From DAIQON01 sp036787835 (GTDB lineage Bacteria; Patescibacteriota; Saccharimonadia; Saccharimonadales; UBA4665), in NCBI GenBank assembly GCA_036787835.1, contig DAIQON010000012.1:1-34254 (forward strand): 34,254 nucleotides of DNA. Direction: 5' to 3'. A model generated the notes under the pieces. The model saw nothing but the letters and a program-made list of their open reading frames with translations, was not told the DNA's origin and searched no databases. The number at the start of each line of letters is the position of its first letter. Position 1 is the stretch's first letter. Below are positions 22,601 through 29,578 of the stretch, one piece after another. The position numbers and the translations under genes were made by a program.

Positions 22601-22911
22601 GGGTAGCTAGCTATAAGATCGCTACCAAAGCTATGGTAAGTTGAGACATTAACTTTATAGGCATCGAGGCCAATAATTGTCGCTAAACGTTGCCTCATTT
22701 CGTTGGCTGCGCTGTCGCTAAACGTTAGACATAAAATGTTTTCTGGGTTTACGTCGGTTTTAAGTAGAATATTAGCTACCCTAAGACTGAGTAGCTGGGT
22801 TTTACCAGTACCTGGGCCGGCAATAACCATTACCGGACCATCAATGTTATCTACAGCTTCTTTCTGAGCCTTATTTAGACCCGAATAAGCTTTTTTAAAA
22901 TCAAAACTCAT
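19609..22911 (-). CDS. UvrD/RecB-type helicase fused to a PD-(D/E)XK nuclease
   Basis: A 1100-residue superfamily 1A helicase with a C-terminal RecB-like nuclease, likely acting in double-strand-break repair or end processing. The helicase has the N-terminal GLNKAQKEAV (Q motif), Walker A AGPGTGKTQ (31-39), QYLLLDEYQDTNQAQ (Walker B), GDDDQAIFVFQGA and VALTRAKQNVYI. The nuclease domain (about 850-1100) has GSAIHESLDWL, GSIDRLIVD and VIVDYKTGK with the conserved His, Asp and Asp-x-Lys. The architecture is like AddA or UvrD-REase fusions; no AddB-like partner is adjacent. A TACAAT lies about 11 bases before the ATG. Confidence 0.92.
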   Translation of the reverse strand: MSFDFKKAYSGLNKAQKEAVDNIDGPVMVIAGPGTGKTQLLSLRVANILLKTDVNPENILCLTFSDSAANEMRQRLATIIGLDAYKVNVSTYHSFGSDLIASYPAYFNNYARLMPLSDLAADIILRKIQATLSYKNPYKDERLSSNIKRLISEAKRALLSPDDIDKVIKSNLEFIGEKSKQTKTLGGILARVSKTSKDDFLVLKTNVKTDTTKYGFELLAEAWDRELDQAIGSSIESGDNKALSKWKTKFLSKDENGDFIAAGLEQNERLSYFCDIYRKYLAELAAQGLYDFDDMILRSIEALNTNLDLKYTIQEKYQYLLLDEYQDTNQAQAKLVELLSDNPINEGRPNVMAVGDDDQAIFVFQGAKYSHMLDFINLYHDVRQVTLKENYRSSSDIIKLSGEIASQIESRLTKYLPTINKDFVAAGDSKDKSGIVKRLDFERQTNEYAWISQNIKKDNATDFGDIAIIAPKHKYLETLVPYLQASDIPISYERRENILQDPVILELLNFCRAVNAINQKKNSNTIDALLAVVLNYDFWNLPTDTVWQISWAANKKRIPWIKELLANDSTRLIGLLILKLSANAGSLKFDFLIEQILGLSEVTIIDKQPLIYRSPFYDFYKSSGAKPELAISQLFTNLVSLRNQFKDYNAVTTKPLLISDFIEFIDEMNSSGLKILNQSSYNESNNSVQLMTAFKAKGQEFKTVYVVSAIDEVWGPSARSNNSRISLPPNLSYISYQTRDIDEKLRLLYVALTRAKQNVYITSYGQTDNYKPTKPLVFLNEQTAERGQTISPYLPAKANQVEQLELASTSLDIILNWQHDYKPIKLNSELIDILKPRLENYQLSPTELNSFLDVRNAGPQNFYNRSILKYPSPVGPLVDYGSAIHESLDWLQKQLIVTTSLPKNADLLEQFKLNLTNRRLDETDFKNLLARGQETIANYYLKNKKDLSSDDSSEFSFRNEGAFVGDAHLSGSIDRLIVDKANKTIVIVDYKTGKSYQKWTSEAKLHLYSNQLYFYKLLVENSVTFKNYRVSGAYLDFVEPDLNGQLNKLYIDFNDQQTNRLKLLIKSVWKRIHSLDFPDVSSYPADLKGIIAFEDYLIGQ

Positions 22912-22948
22912 ATCTGTCTATTATTGTAGTTGCTTTAGACTAATCGAG

Positions 22949-24154
22949 CTAGTCAGAGTTTTTGGAGATAGTACAAACCGGACAGTTATCTTGATGCTCA
23001 AATTCGGTTAACCATTGCTTTGCTGCTGCCCCCCAAGGTTCAAGATCATGAAAGCCGATAAAGTCTGCCGCTTCTCGGAGTGCATAGCCAGCCCATCCAT
23101 AAATTCGGAATCTGCCCCAGACCACTGCAGCCCAATTAGGGCCAGCCGGGATAACACTAATACCCTTTTTTGGCTTATAGCTCTTCATTTCTTTGCCATC
23201 AGCCACTCGCTTTAAGTTATTGGCTACAAAAGTACCATCTCGAATTGCCGTTTGGGCCAGCCCACTGTATGGCGTGTTGGCGTTATCGCCAATGACGTAA
23301 ATGTTATCATCGGCCTTAAGGTATACATCAACGGCAACTTTACCCCGGTTCATAATGGCAAAGTTATTACTAGCAAAGAATGGATGATTCATAACACCGG
23401 CTGTCCAAACTACAGACTCAGTTGGGATAGCGTTCCCGTTAACCTTTAGAGAGTTTACGTCTTCACCCTCTACCACACTGTTGGTATAAACTGCTACACC
23501 AAGTTTTTTTAGCTGCCTTGATACCATCTTTGATGAATCCTTCGGTAGTCTAGGCAGTAGTTTAGGTGCGGCTTCGACTAGATTAACGCTAAATTTCTTA
23601 TGATTTACCCCGTGGTTAGCCATTATTTGTCTTAAATATCCAGGTAATGATCCAGCTAGTTCAATTCCAGTCGGCCCAGCACCAACTATTACGTAGTTTA
23701 GATCAGGCCTATTTTCGTCTATAAGTTGTTGATGTAGATGAGCTTTAAACCGCTCGACCTCCTGTTGTGACTTAATACTATAGGAGAATTCGCTCATTCC
23801 TGGGATGCCGAAGTAGTTGGTAACTACACCAAGACCGAGTATCAAAACATCGTATTCGATAATAGCCCCAGTTTCAGTAGTGATTGTCTTGGCTTTTCGG
23901 TCAATCGTCGTGACACTATCTTTAATTAAGCTAATTGGCCAATCTTTGAACAGCACAGCATATGGTATTGAGGAGTTAGCATATTTTCCGCCAGTTGCTG
24001 TTCTATATAGAGTTGGATAATACCTTAGATTTTCATCAGGGCTTACTAGGCTGACTTCAAACCTGGCATCATCTACAAGTTCTAGCGCTGCTTTAACGCC
24101 ACCAAAGCCACCACCAACAATAACCACTCTTTGTTTTATACTTTTACGCGCCAT
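22949..24154 (-). CDS. ndh: Type II NADH:quinone oxidoreductase (NDH-2)
   Basis: A 401-residue non-pumping dehydrogenase that passes electrons from NADH to quinone at the membrane surface. It has FAD-binding VVIVGGGFGGVKAALEL (about 10-26), NADH-binding YVIVGAGPTGIELAGSL, SVVWTAGV, and the second FAD contact IYVIGDNAN with SGLAQTAIRDG. A C-terminal amphipathic segment is expected to dock on the membrane. Unusually, the C-terminus ends with a CPVC pair (DNCPVCTISK). With the dehydrogenase at 25620 and cytochrome bo3 it completes a quinone-linked chain. Its own promoter lies upstream. Related flavoproteins (e.g. sulfide:quinone reductase) lack its overall pattern. Confidence 0.9.
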   Translation of the reverse strand: MARKSIKQRVVIVGGGFGGVKAALELVDDARFEVSLVSPDENLRYYPTLYRTATGGKYANSSIPYAVLFKDWPISLIKDSVTTIDRKAKTITTETGAIIEYDVLILGLGVVTNYFGIPGMSEFSYSIKSQQEVERFKAHLHQQLIDENRPDLNYVIVGAGPTGIELAGSLPGYLRQIMANHGVNHKKFSVNLVEAAPKLLPRLPKDSSKMVSRQLKKLGVAVYTNSVVEGEDVNSLKVNGNAIPTESVVWTAGVMNHPFFASNNFAIMNRGKVAVDVYLKADDNIYVIGDNANTPYSGLAQTAIRDGTFVANNLKRVADGKEMKSYKPKKGISVIPAGPNWAAVVWGRFRIYGWAGYALREAADFIGFHDLEPWGAAAKQWLTEFEHQDNCPVCTISKNSD

Positions 24155-24163
24155 ATTGTATAG

Positions 24164-24193
24164 ATTATAGCCGGATAATTAGCATAAGAGCAA
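24164..24193 (-). promoter_or_regulatory. Promoter of the NDH-2 gene
   Basis: Minus strand: -35 TTGCTC (24193-24188), 18-base spacer, -10 TATAAT (24169-24164), ATG at 24154. The leader would be only about 3 bases. Confidence 0.6.
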
Positions 24194-24306
24194 TGGTGAT
24201 CGTGTGTGGAGGGTTTTTTCATCAAAAAGATATAGATTATGCAAATCATGAAAGTCTAAGCCATAATAGCCTAACGTGGTACTGTAAATGTAGAGTAGTA
24301 TAAGGT

Positions 24307-25530
24307 ATGACATCGAAGATTAATGTAAAAAACAAGAAGTCCAACTTCCACCGTGTGGTTGGAGTCTTGATTGTTTTGGCACTGATGTATCTCGGTGTTA
24401 ATTTACTTATCTCAACCCATGCTCAGACCCCAGCTACACTTGTTGAAGTGGCCTCTGGTAGTGTAACTTCTCCGGCGACTATTCAATCTGACCCTAATGC
24501 ACCAGGAGGAAAATATGTCTATTTTGGTGCTCCAGTTGCCCCTCCCCCTCCCACACTCACTTCATACGCTGCAAAAAGCATTGGTGCCTATTCCGGATAC
24601 CATAATTTTGCTGGAGATAAAGCGATAGGAACTTTAATAGGCCACCCACTTACCTTTGCTAGCGAATATTTAGACTATCGAGACCCAACAAATGGTTGGA
24701 CTAGCACAGGACAGGGTATTACCAACGCCGGCTATATACAGCAAGTACAGGCTTTGCAGGCAACAAACGGCACTAACTTTAGGATGGCTTGGGGGGTACC
24801 AATGTTGCCTACCGTCAGCTTAGACCCAGTAACCCACACCACCGCCAACTGCGTAACTACTCCGGCTACCTGTTGGGCGCAAGGAGCCAGCGGAGACTAT
24901 AATCAGTACTTTAGAACGGTAGCCCAAAGTTTAGTTCAATACGGCCAAGGCAATGCCGTAATTAGATTGGGCTGGGAGTTTAACTCGAAAAACTTTCAGG
25001 TTGCTAACGCTTGGTTTGCCCCTGGTTATTCAACGCAGTTTGTACAATATTGGCAAAACGTCGTAACTACAATGAGAAGTGTTAGCCCTAATTTTGTTTT
25101 CGATTGGAACCCAAATATTGGCGCTAATACAATACCTAACCTACCGAGCTACTACCCTGGCGACAGCTATGTAGATGTCGTTGGAATGGATGTCTATGAT
25201 GTCGCATGGCAAACCTATCCTGGAGCCCAAGCCAATTGGAATACTCTTGCCAATCAACCACAAGGGCTGAACTGGCTGGCAACTTTTGCGTCGCAACACA
25301 ATAAGCAGATTACACTTCCTGAATGGGGGCTAGGATTCACCACACTTACAACGCCTAATTCTGGCGAGGTAAGCGGTGGTGACAACCCATACTTTGTCCA
25401 GCAAATTGCTAATTACATTAATACTAATAAAGTATTTGAAGCGGACGTTTGGAATATCGGACCTTGGGCACTACCAAACGCATCGACTGACCCTAAAGCT
25501 ACAGCAGAATTCATTAAAGATTTTAAATAG
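24307..25530 (+). CDS. Secreted GH26-like glycoside hydrolase
   Basis: A 407-residue exported protein. A basic N-terminus and one hydrophobic segment (about 17-38, ending STHA-QTP) look like a signal peptide or anchor. A Pro-rich linker (PVAPPPPTL) follows, then a TIM-barrel catalytic domain (about 85-407). The acid/base Glu is likely in VIRLGWEFNSKNF and the nucleophile in QITLPEWGLGF, the arrangement of GH26 mannanase-type enzymes. FVFDWNPNIGAN and DVVGMDVYDV are also typical. The substrate is probably a beta-mannan or beta-glucan, not provable here. Cys pairs in the CVTTPATC loop suggest a disulfide. It lies between NDH-2 (divergent) and the FAD dehydrogenase. Confidence 0.82.
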   Translation: MTSKINVKNKKSNFHRVVGVLIVLALMYLGVNLLISTHAQTPATLVEVASGSVTSPATIQSDPNAPGGKYVYFGAPVAPPPPTLTSYAAKSIGAYSGYHNFAGDKAIGTLIGHPLTFASEYLDYRDPTNGWTSTGQGITNAGYIQQVQALQATNGTNFRMAWGVPMLPTVSLDPVTHTTANCVTTPATCWAQGASGDYNQYFRTVAQSLVQYGQGNAVIRLGWEFNSKNFQVANAWFAPGYSTQFVQYWQNVVTTMRSVSPNFVFDWNPNIGANTIPNLPSYYPGDSYVDVVGMDVYDVAWQTYPGAQANWNTLANQPQGLNWLATFASQHNKQITLPEWGLGFTTLTTPNSGEVSGGDNPYFVQQIANYINTNKVFEADVWNIGPWALPNASTDPKATAEFIKDFK

Positions 25531-25600
25531 AAATTTAACTCTTTTCGTTTGCAACAATCGATTAGTTAAATAGACTATGTCTTATCGATACCGCTTAAGC

Positions 25601-25606
25601 TATAAT
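25601..25606 (+). promoter_or_regulatory. -10 element for the FAD-linked dehydrogenase gene
   Basis: A perfect TATAAT 13 bases before the ATG at 25620; the -35 region is poor (TGTCTT). The leader is expected to be about 7 bases. Confidence 0.45.
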
Positions 25607-25619
25607 TAAGGCTACATAT

Positions 25620-27284
25620 ATGGATGAAATAAAAGAAAAACTAGCTGAATGGGGATTCAAGGGCGAGATTGATGATAGCGATTCAACTCGCGAATTTTAT
25701 TCGCATGATGCTTCCCTGTTTGAAATTATCCCAGAGATGGTTGTTTTTCCGCATGACGTGGAGGACGTAAAGACTATTATTAGACTGGTTGCTGAGAAAA
25801 AAAGCAGTATGCCCAAACTATCTGTTACGGCTCGTTCTGCCGGAACCGATATGGCTGGTGGTGCGATCAATGAGTCAATAATCGTTGATTTTAATAAACA
25901 CCTGAACAGGATTGGCAAAATAACCTCAACTGAAGGTCATACTCAGCCTGGGGTCTTTTATAGGGACTTTGAGAAGCAGACACTAAGACATAAGGCTCTA
26001 ATGCCGTCATATCCAGCTTCACGTGATCTTGCGACTGTTGGCGGAATGGTTGCTAACAATAGTGGTGGTGAAAAATCGTTAGAGTACGGTAAAACCAAAG
26101 ACTTCGTTCAACATTTGAGAGTAGTATTTGCTGATGGTAATGAATATGATGTTGAACCACTTCATGGTGACCGGCTGGAGCAGAAATTAGCCCAGGATGA
26201 TTACGAAGGCCGCATCTATAAACGAATATATGATTTATGTGAAGCAAACTATGATGCCATTAAAGCAGCCAAGCCTAATGTCAGCAAAAACTCCATGGGT
26301 TATACGCTGTGGGAAGTCTGGGACCGCGAGACCGGGGTCTTTGACCTTACTAAGTTAATCGTTGGCTCCGAGGGGACGCTAGGTTTTGTAACAGACATAA
26401 CTTATCGCCTGGTACCCGCCAGACCGCACTCCGGGCTACTTGTCTTGTTTTTGAAGGATATAGACGACTTGGGTGAGCTTATTCCAAAAGTTATGGAATA
26501 TAAGCCGGCAACTTTTGAATCATTTGACAACCAGACCCTTTGGCTATCAATTCGTTTTATGCCTAGCTTCTTAAAGCTACTTGGTTTTAAGCGATTTATT
26601 CACCTTCTGTTTACCCTAATTCCTGACGGTGTGCAGCTACTTAGGGGTGTCCCTAAGCTAGTGCTGATGATTGAGTTTAATGGTGAAACCGAAGATGAGG
26701 TCCGTCATAAAATTCGTAGCCTGCACCAAGAACTTAAAAAGCATCGAGCCAGATATGAAATAAATGGTTTTGAAGAAGACCCAACTGAAGGAAAAAGTGA
26801 GAAGTTTTGGATTATGCGTCGCCAGAGCTTTAACTTGCTTCGAAGTAAGGTTAAAGATAAGCACACTGCTCCGTTCATCGATGACTTAATCGTTAGGCCT
26901 GAATACTTGCCCGAGTTTTTGCCCCAGCTGCGTAAATCAATAAAGAAATATAATCTTTTCGCAACCATTGCTGGGCATATGGGTGATGGTAACTTCCATA
27001 TTATCCCGCTGATGAAATTGGAGGACCCTAGTGACCGCAAGAAATTACTGCCAGCGATGAACGAAATAGATAGCCTGGTCCTTAAGTATCACGGTTCATT
27101 ATCCGGTGAACATAACGATGGATTAGTTAGAGGGCCATGGCTGGAACAACAGTTTGGAGCGGAAGTTTTAGGCCTGTTTAAACAAGTGAAAGCTATCTTT
27201 GACCCCGAGAATATTTTCAATCCGCACAAGAAATCTGATGCCGATTGGGACTATAGCTACAGTCACATTCGAGACCATTTCTAG
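25620..27284 (+). CDS. FAD-linked D-lactate/glycolate-type dehydrogenase
   Basis: A 554-residue GlcD/DLD-like flavoprotein that oxidises a 2-hydroxy acid and passes electrons to quinone. The FAD-binding PCMH domain (about 30-240) contains RSAGTDMAGGA, SRDLATVGGMVANNSGGEK and LIVGSEGTLGFVTDITYR. The FAD-oxidase C domain (about 280-540) contains AGHMGDGNFHIIPL, the metal-binding H-x-G-D-G-N-x-H signature, and SGEHNDGLVRGPWLE. It ends without the C-terminal Fe-S (GlpC-like) domain seen in longer homologues. Substrate (D-lactate, glycolate or other) is not determined by sequence alone. It is a likely second electron donor beside NDH-2 for cytochrome bo3. Confidence 0.88.
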   Translation: MDEIKEKLAEWGFKGEIDDSDSTREFYSHDASLFEIIPEMVVFPHDVEDVKTIIRLVAEKKSSMPKLSVTARSAGTDMAGGAINESIIVDFNKHLNRIGKITSTEGHTQPGVFYRDFEKQTLRHKALMPSYPASRDLATVGGMVANNSGGEKSLEYGKTKDFVQHLRVVFADGNEYDVEPLHGDRLEQKLAQDDYEGRIYKRIYDLCEANYDAIKAAKPNVSKNSMGYTLWEVWDRETGVFDLTKLIVGSEGTLGFVTDITYRLVPARPHSGLLVLFLKDIDDLGELIPKVMEYKPATFESFDNQTLWLSIRFMPSFLKLLGFKRFIHLLFTLIPDGVQLLRGVPKLVLMIEFNGETEDEVRHKIRSLHQELKKHRARYEINGFEEDPTEGKSEKFWIMRRQSFNLLRSKVKDKHTAPFIDDLIVRPEYLPEFLPQLRKSIKKYNLFATIAGHMGDGNFHIIPLMKLEDPSDRKKLLPAMNEIDSLVLKYHGSLSGEHNDGLVRGPWLEQQFGAEVLGLFKQVKAIFDPENIFNPHKKSDADWDYSYSHIRDHF

Positions 27285-27297
27285 AAATTGGAGTAAT

Positions 27298-27327
27298 TTG
27301 ACGGACTGCTTTTTATAGGTGTATAGT
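27298..27327 (+). promoter_or_regulatory. Promoter of a short leader transcript
   Basis: -35 TTGACG (27298-27303), 18-base spacer, -10 TATAGT (27322-27327), with an ATG at 27335 close to the expected start site. It is one of the best promoters in the window, yet only a 24-codon ORF follows before a terminator. Confidence 0.6.
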
Positions 27328-27334
27328 AGCGTTT

Positions 27335-27409
27335 ATGGTTACCACAAATACTTCAGTAATGGCCAAGTGTCTCATTATTGTGCCCGCATATAGCGAGGGG
27401 TATTTGTAG
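27335..27409 (+). CDS. Possible 24-residue leader peptide or decayed glycosyltransferase start
   Basis: The ATG at 27335 opens a 24-codon frame ending CLIIVPAYSEGYL. It has no Shine-Dalgarno sequence, but the promoter would give a leaderless mRNA. The CLIIVPAYSE stretch resembles the N-terminus of family 2 glycosyltransferases (V/I-PAYNE), so it may be the start of a decayed gene. Alternatively it is a leader ORF upstream of the terminator. No homologous sequence continues past the stop. Confidence 0.35.
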   Translation: MVTTNTSVMAKCLIIVPAYSEGYL

Positions 27410-27450
27410 TTTGTAACCAAAAAATATAATAAACAGGCAAATTAAATTAG

Positions 27451-27478
27451 CTCCCCGCTTAAAATCCGGGGAGTTTTT
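27451..27478 (+). terminator. Rho-independent terminator or attenuator
   Basis: Stem CTCCCCG (27451-27457) with CGGGGAG (27467-27473), a 9-base loop, then TTTTT. It lies upstream of the 62-residue gene and downstream of the leader ORF. The segment GCGAGGGG (27393-27400) could instead pair with the left arm (7 of 8 positions including one G-U pair), an antiterminator-like alternative. Confidence 0.85.
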
Positions 27479-27503
27479 ATTTTGCCAGAAAGGATAAAAT
27501 ATA

Positions 27504-27692
27504 ATGCCAGACTACGAAACACAAGATGTTGCCTCACAAGAGGCAGTCGACCCTACCAGACTAAGAGTCTTGCTTCAGTTTGCAGATCGGGTATTTGGAA
27601 GCCCTCATCTGTTTTCAGAGCGCAGCGATCATCTTCAAGCTGTTCAAGACGGCGTGAAAGTTGATCCCCAGCCGGTCTCAGAAGCTGCATGA
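27504..27692 (+). CDS. Small hypothetical protein
   Basis: A 62-residue soluble, acidic protein without known motif; two helices are likely (DPTRLRVLLQFADRVFG and SDHLQAVQDG). AAAGGA (27489-27494) is a good ribosome site 9 bases before the ATG. It is enclosed by terminators on both sides, so it depends on read-through of the upstream terminator or on a promoter I cannot identify. Confidence 0.5.
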   Translation: MPDYETQDVASQEAVDPTRLRVLLQFADRVFGSPHLFSERSDHLQAVQDGVKVDPQPVSEAA

Positions 27693-27712
27693 TAAAACAA
27701 AAATATAATTAG

Positions 27713-27737
27713 TAGCCCCCAAAATATTAGGGGGCTA
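27713..27737. terminator. Bidirectional terminator hairpin
   Basis: A perfect 8-base-pair stem (TAGCCCCC 27713-27720 with GGGGGCTA 27730-27737) and a 9-base loop lie between the small gene and the convergent cyoE. The cyoE TAA stop is inside the loop. T-rich sequence follows on the minus-strand side; the plus-strand side has no T-run, so that direction is weaker. Confidence 0.65.
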
Positions 27738-28596
27738 CTGGTCCAAGAGCTAGTACGATCGAGGTTAGCAGAAGAACTGTTAAAGATGTTTTAAAGACAT
27801 GTCTGCCCCAAGCCTTTGGCACCATGAGTGACTTGGTTTTATAGGAGTCAATAAACCAGTAAACGCCGATGAAGTTGATGACCATTAAATATAAAAATCC
27901 GGTTGTACCAAGGATGACCAGGCTATCAGCAAACAGAGTGAAAAGCACTATAAAGCTGAGTATCTGCAGCGAAGTGCTTTGATCACCTTTTACTACTGAC
28001 CAGATAGGTAACTTAGCAGCCTTGTACTCATCTTTTCTATAAAGAGATATGGCATAAAAATGAGAAAGCTGCCAACAGGCTAGAATCATCACTAAAATTA
28101 AACCTACAAGATCAATATAGTTATTAACACTGGTATAGCCTACAAGTAGTGGAATCGATCCTGCTATTGCGCCAACGAGAGTGCCATAAATGGTTTTACG
28201 CTTAGCAAAGCCATAAAATCCAAGGTATGAGACTAGGCCGAATAAGGCTACGTAGGCAGTTAGATTATTGGTATATCTAAACAAAATAAAGCTACCAATG
28301 ACACCTAAGATAATTCCGTATATGATGGCTGCTTTTATAGAAACTTGTTTGGTAACTATCGATCGGTTTTTTGTCCGACTCATTTTGCTATCGATCTCTT
28401 TGTCGATAACATTATTGAGTACACAGCCACAGCCAATAATTAGTCCCAGGCCGACAAGCATGGCTATTAAGGTCGTTAGATCAATGTGCCAGTGACTAGC
28501 AAAAAGATAGCCAGCAAGAGCGGTAATAAGATTGCCATATATTATCCCGGGCTTAGTTAGCTGGTAGTAAGTCTTTATTTTCGACTTAGAGGCCAT
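27727..28596 (-). CDS. cyoE: Heme O synthase (protoheme IX farnesyltransferase)
   Basis: A polytopic UbiA-family prenyltransferase of 289 residues that makes heme O for the oxidase. The first Asp-rich motif is NNVIDKEIDSKMSRTKNR. The second motif region contains LSHFYAISLYRKDEYKAA, with the conserved tail KLPIWSVVKG. It has about nine hydrophobic segments. It overlaps cyoD by 11 bases and is the last gene of the cyoABCDE operon. Confidence 0.94.
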   Translation of the reverse strand: MASKSKIKTYYQLTKPGIIYGNLITALAGYLFASHWHIDLTTLIAMLVGLGLIIGCGCVLNNVIDKEIDSKMSRTKNRSIVTKQVSIKAAIIYGIILGVIGSFILFRYTNNLTAYVALFGLVSYLGFYGFAKRKTIYGTLVGAIAGSIPLLVGYTSVNNYIDLVGLILVMILACWQLSHFYAISLYRKDEYKAAKLPIWSVVKGDQSTSLQILSFIVLFTLFADSLVILGTTGFLYLMVINFIGVYWFIDSYKTKSLMVPKAWGRHVFKTSLTVLLLTSIVLALGPVAP

Positions 28597-28969
28597 CTTG
28601 ACTGTTCAGATATTGAATTTGTTGTGGTATCGTCATTCGACTGTTCAGATTATTGATAATCCAAATTGACCCAAAAACAATAATCAGTACTATCGATACC
28701 ATTAGGAAAAATATATATAGTTTCCACCTAGGCTTGGTTTCTTTGCCGAGATGCAGGAAGTAGAATACTTGAACGATAAATTGCGTTAATGCTAGGATGA
28801 CAACTAACCCAACCAACACCGTGGTTGAAGCAGCGTGGTGGCGGACGCTGAGGTATGCAGTGGCAGTTAGTACTAATGAAATAATGTAACCGTAGACGTA
28901 TGGCTTAAGGCTTAACCTCTCATCTTCATGCTTGGATATAACCGGTGATTTATTAATGCTCTGGCTCAT
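28586..28969 (-). CDS. cyoD: Cytochrome bo3 oxidase subunit IV
   Basis: A 127-residue membrane subunit with three helices (about 26-47, 52-75, 82-106), a family feature of CyoD; FYFLHLGKETKPRWKLY is typical. It is slightly longer than E. coli CyoD (109). It overlaps cyoC by 4 bases (ATGA). Confidence 0.88.
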   Translation of the reverse strand: MSQSINKSPVISKHEDERLSLKPYVYGYIISLVLTATAYLSVRHHAASTTVLVGLVVILALTQFIVQVFYFLHLGKETKPRWKLYIFFLMVSIVLIIVFGSIWIINNLNSRMTIPQQIQYLNSQDGL

Positions 28970-29577
28970 TTATTTAATACTCCAAATAGATAAACTAAAC
29001 TAAAGATGAAAATCCAGATTACATCTAGGAAGTGCCAGAAAAGCGCTAACATCTTCATTCGCCGTATATTTGCATGTGTCAGTTTGGTTTTCTTTATTCT
29101 AAAAATCATCACTGCCATCCAAATTAGGCCGACGCTAATATGCAGCCCATGAGTGCCAACAAGCGTAAAGTAAGAAGATAAAAATCCGCTTCTAGTCCAA
29201 GAATCACCAATAGTTGTTAGGTGGTGAAACTCTTTAATTTCCATCACTAAGAAGCTGAGGCCCAATATAAAGGTAATAATAAAGAACAGCCTAACCTTAG
29301 CAGCTTGTCTGTTTTGTAATGAAATCATTGCTAGGCCGCAGGTGAAGCTGCTGGTAAGCAGTAGTAGGGTTTCAATCATTACATAAGGCAAATTGAATAT
29401 CTCTGACGCTGAGGGGCCGCCAAAGGTATTGCCATGGAGTACTGCGTATACAGCGAACAGGCTGGCGAATAGAACACAATCGGTCATGATGTAGATCCAG
29501 AAGCCTAAGAAAACTTTATTGTCACCGTCGTACTCTAGTTGAACTTTTTCGTTTACGACCAGTGTATTTTCTGCCAT
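28966..29577 (-). CDS. cyoC: Cytochrome bo3 oxidase subunit III
   Basis: A 203-residue membrane protein with five helices. Family features: FLGFWIYIMTDCVLFASLFA with the conserved Glu replaced by Thr-Asp at the usual position, GTHGLHISVGLIWM, and FWHFLDVIWIFIFSLVYL. It lies one base from cyoB. Confidence 0.93.
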   Translation of the reverse strand: MAENTLVVNEKVQLEYDGDNKVFLGFWIYIMTDCVLFASLFAVYAVLHGNTFGGPSASEIFNLPYVMIETLLLLTSSFTCGLAMISLQNRQAAKVRLFFIITFILGLSFLVMEIKEFHHLTTIGDSWTRSGFLSSYFTLVGTHGLHISVGLIWMAVMIFRIKKTKLTHANIRRMKMLALFWHFLDVIWIFIFSLVYLFGVLNK

Positions 29578-29578
29578 C

